Below, piece after piece: positions 9,117-14,627 of a stretch of 64,000 bases of DNA (positions within the stretch are counted from its first letter, which is position 1; each line of letters opens with the position of its first letter). The translations under genes and the position numbers were made by a program. Below the pieces are notes generated by a model, which saw nothing but the letters and a program-made list of their open reading frames with translations, did not search any database and was not told where the DNA came from. Source of the stretch: Lewinellaceae bacterium (GTDB lineage: Bacteria > Bacteroidota > Bacteroidia > Chitinophagales > Saprospiraceae); the NCBI GenBank assembly GCA_020636005.1, contig JACJYR010000001.1, positions 2,118,001 to 2,182,000 on the forward strand. The letters are read 5' to 3'.

Positions 9117-9485
9117 ATGAAAAAAACAATGACATGGCTACCCCGCATTTTTTCCTTGCTGCTTGTCGGGCTGTTGGTGCTGCTTTCGCTGGATGCGTTT
9201 ACTGAAAACACGCCGTTGGGGTATCAAATAATAGGTTTCCTCATACACCTCTTTCCCGCCTTTTCAGTGTTGGTATGTCTGCTGATTGCCTGGCGATACC
9301 GCTTGGTGGGAGGTGTACTTTTTATGGCGCTGGGATTGATTTTCACGATTTACTTCGGCACATACCGCTCAATTTCCCATTTTCTCATGATTTCACTTCC
9401 GCTTTTTGTCGTTGGGGTACTATTCATGGTTTCCCAATGGTGGACGGGCGGGAAAAACAATAACCATCAGGCCATCAATGAGTAG
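9117..9485 (+). CDS. Small four-helix integral membrane protein (possibly DUF7670-type)
   Basis: A 122-residue protein predicted to be almost wholly membrane embedded: four hydrophobic helices at roughly 8-25, 37-60, 63-80 and 88-107, with a hydrophilic Asn/Lys-rich tail. The pattern of an early LLLSLDAF stretch and a later AWRYRLVGGVLF turn is familiar from small uncharacterised bacterial membrane proteins, but I cannot name a function. I chose the ATG at 9117 (MKKTMTW) because the frame upstream of it looks like leader sequence and overlaps the degraded regulator. It is followed by a fold-back repeat and then the tryptophanase gene; there is no evident functional link. Confidence 0.6.
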   Translation: MKKTMTWLPRIFSLLLVGLLVLLSLDAFTENTPLGYQIIGFLIHLFPAFSVLVCLLIAWRYRLVGGVLFMALGLIFTIYFGTYRSISHFLMISLPLFVVGVLFMVSQWWTGGKNNNHQAINE

Positions 9486-9516
9486 ATTGGCTAAATTATT
9501 CGACACAATCGGTGCT

Positions 9517-9643
9517 GTTTGAATTTATTTGAAAGTCGTTTGAAATCGAAGATTCACGCCCGTGTTAGTTGGAAAATTGCTGGTTTCCAGCCATTTGCAA
9601 CAGTTCACCACAAATTCAAACCATTTTCAAACAAATTCAAACC
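9517..9643. repeat. Fold-back repeat with TTTGAATTT arms, copy 1
   Basis: Two arms of about 32 bases face each other: 9517-9548 reads GTTTGAATTTATTTGAAAG onward, and 9611-9643 is its imperfect inverse, rich in ATTCAAAC units. The 62-base centre resembles the centre of a second element at 55290-55402. It occupies most of the gap between the small membrane protein gene and tnaA. It may be a decayed mobile element or a transcript-end structure; no T-run follows it. Confidence 0.55.
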
Positions 9644-9692
9644 ATCTCAAACAACTACTTAGTTGAGGCCTTGATATTTCAAAAGAAAACTG

Positions 9693-11117
9693 ATGAAACA
9701 TAAAACCATCATCGAGCCTTTCCGCATCAAAGTCGTAGAACCCATCAACATGACCACGGAGGCCCAGCGCAGGGCTTTTTTGAAAAACGCCCACTACAAC
9801 CCCTTCCTGCTCCACTCCAGCGAGGTCATCGTTGACCTGCTGACCGACAGCGGCACCGCCGCCATGAGCGCCGCACAGTGGGGCGGCATCATGCAGGGCG
9901 ACGAGAGCTACGCCGGGGCCTCCAGTTGGCTGAAGATGGAAAGCGCCATCAAAGACCTCACTGGCTACCCTTACATAATGCCGGTACACCAGGGACGGGC
10001 GGCAGAGCACCTGCTCTACACCCGCATCGGCGGCAAGGGCAAGGTTTTTTTCAGCAATACCCACTTCGACACCACGAGGGCCAACATCGAGTTCAGCGGC
10101 GCCACGGCGATTGACCTGCCCGTGGAGGCCAGCAAGCACCCCGATGAAATTAGCCCGTTCAAAGGCAATATGGACGTGGACAAACTGGTGGAAGGCATCG
10201 AAAAACATGGTGCGGAAAACACCGCTGCTGTCATTCTCACCGTCACCAACAACAGCAGCGGCGGGCAGCCCGTCAGCATGGGCAATGCACGGGAAGTAGC
10301 CGCTGTTTGCAAGCAATACGGCATCCTGTTCATCCTCGATGCCTGCCGCATTGCCGAGAATGCCTGGTTCATCAAGCACCGGGAAGATGGTTTCGAAGAA
10401 AAAACCTACAAGCAGATAGCCCAGGAAATGTTTGCCCTCGCCGACGGCTGCATCATGAGCGCCAAGAAGGACGCCATTGTGAACATGGGCGGCTTCCTCG
10501 CACTGAACGACCTTGACCTGGCCGTAAAATGCCGCACCGTGCTCATCATCACGGAGGGCTATTCCACTTACGGCGGCCTGTCGGGGCGTGACATGGAGGC
10601 CATCGCCCAGGGCCTGAAAGAAGTCTTTGAGCCCGACTACCTCGACTACCGTATCAAAAGCACCGCCTACCTCGGCGAGGGGCTGCACCGCCACGGCGTC
10701 CCCGTCATCCGGCCCATCGGCGGCCATGCGGTGTATGTGGATGCGAAGGCTTTTTACCCGCACCTACCTGCCCACGAGTTCCCGGGGCAGGCACTCTCCT
10801 GCGAACTGTACCTGAAAGGCGGCATCCGCTGCTGCGAAATCGGCTCTGTGATGTTCGGGAAATACGACGCCGACGGCCAACTCATCCCCGCCGAGATGGA
10901 ACTGGTGCGCCTTGCCATTCCAAGGCGGGTCTATACCCAAAGCCACCTTGATTATGTGATCGAAACCTTTGAAATGCTGATGGGCAGCAGGGAGCGGGCA
11001 CACGGTTTCAAGATTACTTACGAACCGCCGTTCTTGCGGCATTTTACGGCGAGGTTTGAGCCGGTGGTGGGTGAAACAGCCATCAATAAGCTGGAGGAAA
11101 GGGTGGCTGCGATGTGA
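9693..11117 (+). CDS. tnaA: Tryptophanase (L-tryptophan indole-lyase)
   Basis: A 474-residue PLP enzyme of the beta-eliminating lyase family, splitting tryptophan into indole, pyruvate and ammonia. The PLP-binding lysine lies in MSAKKDAIV (K259 by analogy with E. coli K270). Tyrosine phenol-lyase is the close alternative, but three discriminating positions favour tryptophanase: FSNTHFDTT keeps the Asp (Thr in the phenol-lyase), GGIRCCEIGS lacks the substrate-binding Arg of the phenol-lyase, and FLRHFTARF keeps His (H450; Phe in the phenol-lyase). Full length, with the start close to the family norm (EPFRIKVVEP at residue 8). No TnaC-like leader or TnaB permease is seen next to it. Confidence 0.93.
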   Translation: MKHKTIIEPFRIKVVEPINMTTEAQRRAFLKNAHYNPFLLHSSEVIVDLLTDSGTAAMSAAQWGGIMQGDESYAGASSWLKMESAIKDLTGYPYIMPVHQGRAAEHLLYTRIGGKGKVFFSNTHFDTTRANIEFSGATAIDLPVEASKHPDEISPFKGNMDVDKLVEGIEKHGAENTAAVILTVTNNSSGGQPVSMGNAREVAAVCKQYGILFILDACRIAENAWFIKHREDGFEEKTYKQIAQEMFALADGCIMSAKKDAIVNMGGFLALNDLDLAVKCRTVLIITEGYSTYGGLSGRDMEAIAQGLKEVFEPDYLDYRIKSTAYLGEGLHRHGVPVIRPIGGHAVYVDAKAFYPHLPAHEFPGQALSCELYLKGGIRCCEIGSVMFGKYDADGQLIPAEMELVRLAIPRRVYTQSHLDYVIETFEMLMGSRERAHGFKITYEPPFLRHFTARFEPVVGETAINKLEERVAAM

Positions 11118-11275
11118 CGCTTACCGGGATTCAGGCGGCGACTTGAATTTGCCGCCTGAATTAAAATTCGCTTTATAGACAATCGTCATTAAAAGTCATT
11201 GGTCATTGAAGTCATTTTATTGAAAATCACTGGCTTAGGATTTTGTTCCAATCAATTTTCAATGTGACTATCTAT

Positions 11276-11308
11276 AATAGGTTTTCCCGAATCTCGGGAA
11301 AACCTATT
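11276..11308. repeat. Perfect 15-bp palindrome
   Basis: AATAGGTTTTCCCGA (11276-11290) and its exact inverse (11294-11308) surround a three-base loop. No T-run follows on either strand, so it is not a canonical terminator. It lies in the 297-base gap between tnaA and the toxin-antitoxin pair, which also holds several GTCATT units near 11185-11215 and no gene I can see. Confidence 0.6.
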
Positions 11309-11414
11309 GGAGCGAAGTATAATCGTGGTAAAATGATGGGGATAACGAACAACTTTCGATAAAACAATTGGATTATCTTTGTTCTCAGCAACGTAAATTA
11401 ATTTCATTTGAAAA

Positions 11415-11702
11415 ATGACAAGAGCTGAAACTATAAAGGCGATTAAACAATATTTTTCCCAATATCCAGTCAAGCAGGTTGGAGTGTTCGGTTCTTTTGC
11501 CCGCCAGGAAGAAAATGAGAAGAGCGATATTGATATTTTGGTAAATTTTAAGGAAACCATTGACCTGTTCACCTATGTCAACATCATACAAGAACTTTCG
11601 GAGCGCCTGGGCCGGAAGGTGGACTTGGTCACCGACAAAGGACTTTATCCAGCCCTTAAAGAAAATATTCTCAAAGACCTCCAAATCATTGCTGAAGCAT
11701 GA
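11415..11702 (+). CDS. mntA: MntA-like minimal nucleotidyltransferase (antitoxin of HepT/MntA)
   Basis: A 95-residue minimal nucleotidyltransferase. The catalytic signature GSFARQEENEKSDIDIL (GSx10DxD) is intact near residues 26-42, with a further acidic position in RKVDLVTD. In the characterised HepT/MntA family, MntA transfers AMP groups from ATP to a tyrosine of the HepT toxin and so silences it. The gene overlaps hepT by four bases (ATGA), the arrangement expected of a co-translated toxin-antitoxin pair. Lower GC than the flanking metabolic genes and the accessory setting suggest horizontal acquisition. Confidence 0.87.
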   Translation: MTRAETIKAIKQYFSQYPVKQVGVFGSFARQEENEKSDIDILVNFKETIDLFTYVNIIQELSERLGRKVDLVTDKGLYPALKENILKDLQIIAEA

Positions 11703-12043
11703 CCAACAATGGAGACCGCCTCTACCTTGAACACATCCTTTCCTGCATCCGCCAAATCGCAGCGTATATTGCTGGCATGGATAAACAATCATTCGATGAA
11801 AACGCATTGGTGCAAGACGGCTGTATCCGGCAATTGGAAATAATCGGTGAAGCCACCAAGCGTGTTTCGGATGAATTGCGTACCAACAACCCGCACCTTC
11901 CCTGGAAACAAATGGCCGGAATGCGGGATGTACTCATCCATGATTACCTATACGTTGACCTCGACATTGTTTGGAAAACGGCCAGCGAAAGCATACCTGC
12001 CCTCGAACCGGCGATAGAATTGCTACTGAAAAACACAAAATAG
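11699..12043 (+). CDS. hepT: HepT-like HEPN ribonuclease toxin (DUF86)
   Basis: A 114-residue all-helical HEPN protein of the DUF86/HepT family. The active-site motif RX4HXY is intact as RDVLIHDY near residues 78-85; the Arg and His make the RNase centre and the Tyr is the residue modified by the partner nucleotidyltransferase in studied systems. The family feature of a conserved helix around QLEIIGEATKRVS is also present. The start codon overlaps the mntA stop. The toxin should cleave RNA, such as tRNA, when not AMPylated. An alternative role as a simple stress regulator cannot be excluded from sequence. Confidence 0.87.
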   Translation: MTNNGDRLYLEHILSCIRQIAAYIAGMDKQSFDENALVQDGCIRQLEIIGEATKRVSDELRTNNPHLPWKQMAGMRDVLIHDYLYVDLDIVWKTASESIPALEPAIELLLKNTK

Positions 12044-12045
12044 AC

Positions 12046-12141
12046 AAGGGCGGCTACGTCACTATGGACGATGGCTCGCAGGTGGATTTGTCGGCGAGGA
12101 GGACGGAGGGGGTGTTGGGGGTGTTGATCCGGGAGGGGTGA
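12046..12141 (+). pseudogene. 3' remnant of a probable LytTR-type regulator gene
   Basis: Immediately after the hepT stop, another frame reads KGGYVTMDDGSQVDLSARR and then a short hydrophobic helix before a TGA at 12139. This resembles the C-terminal strand-helix end of LytTR DNA-binding domains (YVTMxDGxxVxVSxRR). No start or upstream portion exists, so it looks like the tail of a gene displaced or truncated beside the toxin-antitoxin pair. The match is short and the family call is tentative. Confidence 0.4.
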
Positions 12142-12147
12142 ATGAGA

Positions 12148-12175
12148 TGAAACACTATGCACAGATAGTGTTTCA
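12148..12175. repeat. Hairpin repeat TGAAACACTAT, copy 1
   Basis: TGAAACACTAT (12148-12158) and its exact inverse (12165-12175) enclose a six-base loop. Related hairpins occur at 13684-13710 and 17164-17190. The right arm plus five flanking bases (ATAGTGTTTCAGGTTT, 12165-12180) recurs inverted at 13679-13694, so the two copies bound the AT-rich gene block between them. Confidence 0.7.
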
Positions 12176-12565
12176 GGTTTTTGGGTGGTTTTGGTTTCTT
12201 GGCTATTCGTAAAATTCTAATGGTCAGTGAAGTACAAAATTTTAGTTTGGTTCTTTGTTTCAGTTTGAAACAGTATGTGGAACGGAATGGGGCGTAGTGT
12301 TTAGCCTAAAAAAGGCAGGTAGCACTTTTCTAAGGGAAGTGGGAAGTCAGTACCTTCCATCACAATTCAGCAAATTTGAATGCCGCTCGGTTCCAACTTC
12401 TTACACATTAACGGTTTTCTGTTGGGTGGGGCGGTTAGGTAACACTTTGTACCATAGTGGGAAGTGGGAGTTTTTATCGCTTTAAGTACGAGTTTTTGTT
12501 AAACAATCTTCAATTCCTACCGATTAAATAAACAAATTTGTAATTTGTTGCCCAAATAAAACATC
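12176..12565. other. Gene-poor stretch with GTGGGAAGT units
   Basis: No convincing gene; an open frame at 12255-12485 has no recognisable protein character. The stretch is AT-rich and holds two copies of a GTGGGAAGT unit (near 12339-12350 and 12455-12465). The inverse of that unit, inside an 18-base direct repeat, reappears at 13323 and 13650. Confidence 0.45.
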
Positions 12566-12919
12566 ATGGGTTTAATGAAATTTTTTGCAAGGAAAGGCGC
12601 AGTTGGAGGAACTGCAAGAGTCGTCGGAAAATATTATAAACATTACAGGGAACTGCATCCTGATAAAGATAAAATGCCAGACCCTGTTATTTATCGTTTA
12701 ATCATTACGGGAAGGTATAAAGCATTGAAAAACAAAGCTCACGAAGATTTGTTGCTGGAACAAGCAGGGTCAATGAGAGGACTTAAAGATTTGGTAATTT
12801 CAATCCTTTGTTTGGAAGGAGGATATGGAGAAAACACCTCTGAAATCAAAATGATGTTTGAGGAAGTCATAGTAGAAGAACTAATTAAACAAGGAGTTTC
12901 AAAACATGAAGTTTGGTAG
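12566..12919 (+). CDS. Unrecognised small basic protein in AT-rich block
   Basis: A 117-residue predicted protein with no signal peptide or membrane helix. The N terminus is basic and glycine-rich (MGLMKFFARKGAVGGTARVV), followed by a helix-rich body containing PDPVIYRLIITGRYKALKN and an acidic middle helix. I do not recognise a named family with confidence. Codon use is clearly more AT-rich than in neighbouring housekeeping genes. It is followed 38 bases later by another unrecognised small gene on the same strand, and the pair may be one transcription unit, for example a toxin/immunity or defence cargo; that is inference only. Confidence 0.55.
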   Translation: MGLMKFFARKGAVGGTARVVGKYYKHYRELHPDKDKMPDPVIYRLIITGRYKALKNKAHEDLLLEQAGSMRGLKDLVISILCLEGGYGENTSEIKMMFEEVIVEELIKQGVSKHEVW

Positions 12920-12957
12920 GTTCGTATGCTAATTACTTTAACATAAAACATTCAGCC

Positions 12958-13275
12958 ATGAAGAAATTAGTTTTAATTTTAAAAGATTATCCAAAATTAT
13001 TTGTTGAAAAAATTGAAGAAGATGGCAAACGGCTTCCATTTAATAGCAGTAATCTTAATGAAGATGAGCTAATCTCCTTGCTAAAAGATACAGAATCTAA
13101 TTTTGTTATCACTAATAATAGAGGTTCAATCCAATTCCACTGGGAAGCTGAATCAAGGCATTGGGTTTTATTTCATCAGTATTCAAATGTAAATTCAGAA
13201 GAACGTGTGAAAGAGGATGATATAGAATCAGCTATTGATTATTTGTTAGAGGCTTTAGATAAAAACAAGAGTTGA
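12958..13275 (+). CDS. Unrecognised small acidic protein in AT-rich block
   Basis: A 105-residue soluble protein, acidic overall. A strand-helix start (MKKLVLILKDYPKLFVEKI) is followed by a central beta region with SIQFHWEAESRHWVLFHQ and an acidic C-terminal helix DDIESAIDYLLEALDK. I chose the ATG at 12958; the longer frame from 12913 overlaps the gene before. The compact size, acidity and aromatic centre resemble many immunity-type proteins, but there is no family match I can defend. AT-rich codon use sets it apart from the genes beyond the flanking repeats. Confidence 0.5.
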   Translation: MKKLVLILKDYPKLFVEKIEEDGKRLPFNSSNLNEDELISLLKDTESNFVITNNRGSIQFHWEAESRHWVLFHQYSNVNSEERVKEDDIESAIDYLLEALDKNKS

Positions 13276-13322
13276 CGAAATCTAATTGCTTGTTATTGAC
13301 CTCCATGAAAATGGTGTTTATC

Positions 13323-13340
13323 ACTTCCCACTACTCACAA
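13323..13340. repeat. 18-base direct repeat, left copy
   Basis: ACTTCCCACTACTCACAA occurs here and again at 13650-13667, bracketing the small membrane protein gene at 13380-13646. An exact 18-base match is not expected by chance in 64 kb, least of all 310 bases apart. Confidence 0.75.
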
Positions 13341-13379
13341 TTCTGTTTGCTATATTTGTATCAGTAAACAGTAAATTAC

Positions 13380-13646
13380 TTGAATGTGAAAATCAAAATC
13401 ACATATTTTGGTTCAGGTGCCTTTGGTGGCTGGTTGTATTTGTTAATTTATTTTACAGGACTGTTTGGGTTCAAAGATATTGTAGGCAATGATGGGATAC
13501 ATACCTTCTGGATACATGTGTTTATTTTTGGGATTTTTGTGAGTGCTTTTACATTACTTGGTTTTCTCTTATCCATATTGTTAGGGAAGGAAAAGGAATT
13601 TACTGAGTCGGAAATTGATTATAAGTTTCCAGACAAAAAATATTAA
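13380..13646 (+). CDS. Small membrane protein with two helices, between direct repeats
   Basis: An open frame of 88 residues starting at TTG (13380) or GTG (13386); no ATG start is available. Two hydrophobic helices are predicted (about 14-30 and 45-70), followed by a charged tail with KEKEFTESEIDYKF. The AT-rich codon use matches the two genes before it. The product is not recognised. An overlapping frame at 13286-13492 uses an ATG but looks less protein-like. The 18-base direct repeats on both sides suggest that this gene moved or was duplicated as a unit. Confidence 0.42.
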   Translation: MNVKIKITYFGSGAFGGWLYLLIYFTGLFGFKDIVGNDGIHTFWIHVFIFGIFVSAFTLLGFLLSILLGKEKEFTESEIDYKFPDKKY

Positions 13647-13649
13647 TCT

Positions 13650-13667
13650 ACTTCCCACTACTCACAA
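13650..13667. repeat. 18-base direct repeat, right copy
   Basis: Exact second copy of the repeat at 13323-13340, starting four bases after the small membrane protein stop codon. Confidence 0.75.
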
Positions 13668-13683
13668 AAGTGTGCACCAAACC

Positions 13684-13710
13684 TGAAACACTATTCCCGG
13701 TAGTGTTTCA
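13684..13710. repeat. Hairpin repeat TGAAACACTA, copy 2
   Basis: TGAAACACTA (13684-13693), loop TTCCCGG, and the exact inverse (13701-13710). The 20-base right side CTATTCCCGGTAGTGTTTCA is identical to the copy at 17171-17190. The left shoulder is an inverted match to copy 1 at 12165-12180. Confidence 0.72.
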
Positions 13711-13763
13711 AACTTCACCGCCGTTGACCTAAAGGCTTGCGCCAACAGGTGATCAGGGAAATT

Positions 13764-14183
13764 TTATTCCCTAAGCGCCTTCTGCGTTTTATATAAATCA
13801 ACAATCAACCCGCTGACGATGCCTTCTACTTTATGAAGGTTCACTTTGAGCCACTGGTTCACTTCCTTGTCAGCAACGGCAATATTGAGAGAAATCATTT
13901 CCTTGTCATTGCTCCGGGATTGACGGTTGGCTATCTCAACTTTTTCCTCAAAGGTTAATTGGACGGGGTTTTTGTCCCACGCTACTTCGTCGAACTCTTC
14001 ATCATAGGCAATTTCGCTATCATGGTAATAGATATTCTGTTCGGGAACGACTATCCCGTGCCTTGCCAGCAGCAGCGCATCCATAGCTTTAACCTGCTTG
14101 TCGTTCAAATCCTCTATGGCCACTCCTTGCAGGTTTTGACCTTTGGCAGCCATTGCAATGGCCTCCTTAATTTTTATCTTCAT
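13764..14183 (-). CDS. Hypothetical acidic protein
   Basis: A 139-residue soluble protein. It starts with a basic helix (MKIKIKEAIAMAAKG), then an acidic region (HDSEIAYDEEFDEVAWDKNP) and a helical C-terminal half ending in GIVSGLIVDLYKTQKALRE. I do not recognise it; the amphipathic helices could suit an antitoxin or a small adaptor. I chose the ATG at 14183 by the change in sequence character; another in-frame ATG at 14222 would add thirteen residues, and the frame stays open upstream into the fold-back repeat. Higher GC than the AT-rich genes on the other side of the hairpin at 13.7 kb. Confidence 0.5.
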   Translation of the reverse strand: MKIKIKEAIAMAAKGQNLQGVAIEDLNDKQVKAMDALLLARHGIVVPEQNIYYHDSEIAYDEEFDEVAWDKNPVQLTFEEKVEIANRQSRSNDKEMISLNIAVADKEVNQWLKVNLHKVEGIVSGLIVDLYKTQKALRE

Positions 14184-14225
14184 CGTTTCCGATTTTGGTG
14201 AATTTCCCTTCAAGGTAGGCATTTT

Positions 14226-14500
14226 CCCCTGCTGGCGCAAGTCTTCCAATTTTGCAGAAAAGCTCCGCACCGGTCTTGTAAAATAACCACCGTTCCAGCA
14301 AGAGTTTAGCGAAGCGGCTCTTGCAGCCCATTGGCTATACACTCATTTCCTTGTCGCAAGTCTTCCCAGGTAGCTACCCCCCAGTCCCGTAAAACAACCA
14401 CAGTACCTTGCTGGAACGGTGGTATATGCAAGGTTGGGGCGGGGCTTCTTTGCGAAGCAGGAAAACTTGCGCCAGCGGAGCATCCGACTGGCTTGGGCTG
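14226..14500. repeat. Fold-back repeat region
   Basis: A left arm at about 14228-14300 and a right arm at about 14402-14480 are imperfect inverse copies; both read GGAACGGTGG, then a GCGG-GCTT segment, then AACTTGCGCCAGC or GACTTGCGCCAGC in the outward direction. A third partial copy, in the orientation of the left arm, starts near 14353 (CGCAAGTCTTCC...CCGTAAAACAACCAC). No gene is evident in the 444 bases before the TonB receptor start. The arms can be read as related short peptides (LFCKIGRLAPAG and LLCEAGKLAPAE), so an old coding origin is possible. Confidence 0.5.
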
Positions 14501-14627
14501 GAGTGGTCGGCAGCGGTAACGGTGTTTTCGGCGGCAGTTTGGAGGATAATGGATACTTAGTACGATTTTTGTAACGCAACTCACCTCTTGAGCATTGCCC
14601 CCCAATATTATTCCCACTATCAGCAGC

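Noticed and set aside
9627..10763. A 378-codon minus-strand open frame opposite tnaA.
   Set aside because: Antisense shadow of a full-length enzyme with intact active-site residues.
9693..11117. Tyrosine phenol-lyase as the identity of the PLP lyase.
   Set aside because: The Arg and Phe that mark phenol-lyases are replaced by Ile and His as in tryptophanase.
11307..11322. Shared 14-base word TGGAGCGAAGTATA near the toxin-antitoxin pair and near the EAD11-Abi gene (44234).
   Set aside because: A 14-base match is expected several times by chance within 64 kb, and flanking bases do not align well.
12255..12485. A 76-codon open frame as a gene.
   Set aside because: It overlaps repeat units, has no protein-like pattern, and lies in a stretch with mixed repeat content.
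12148..13710. Integron cassette array with attC sites.
   Set aside because: The hairpins lack the RYYYAAC/GTTRRRY ends of attC sites and no integrase is in view.
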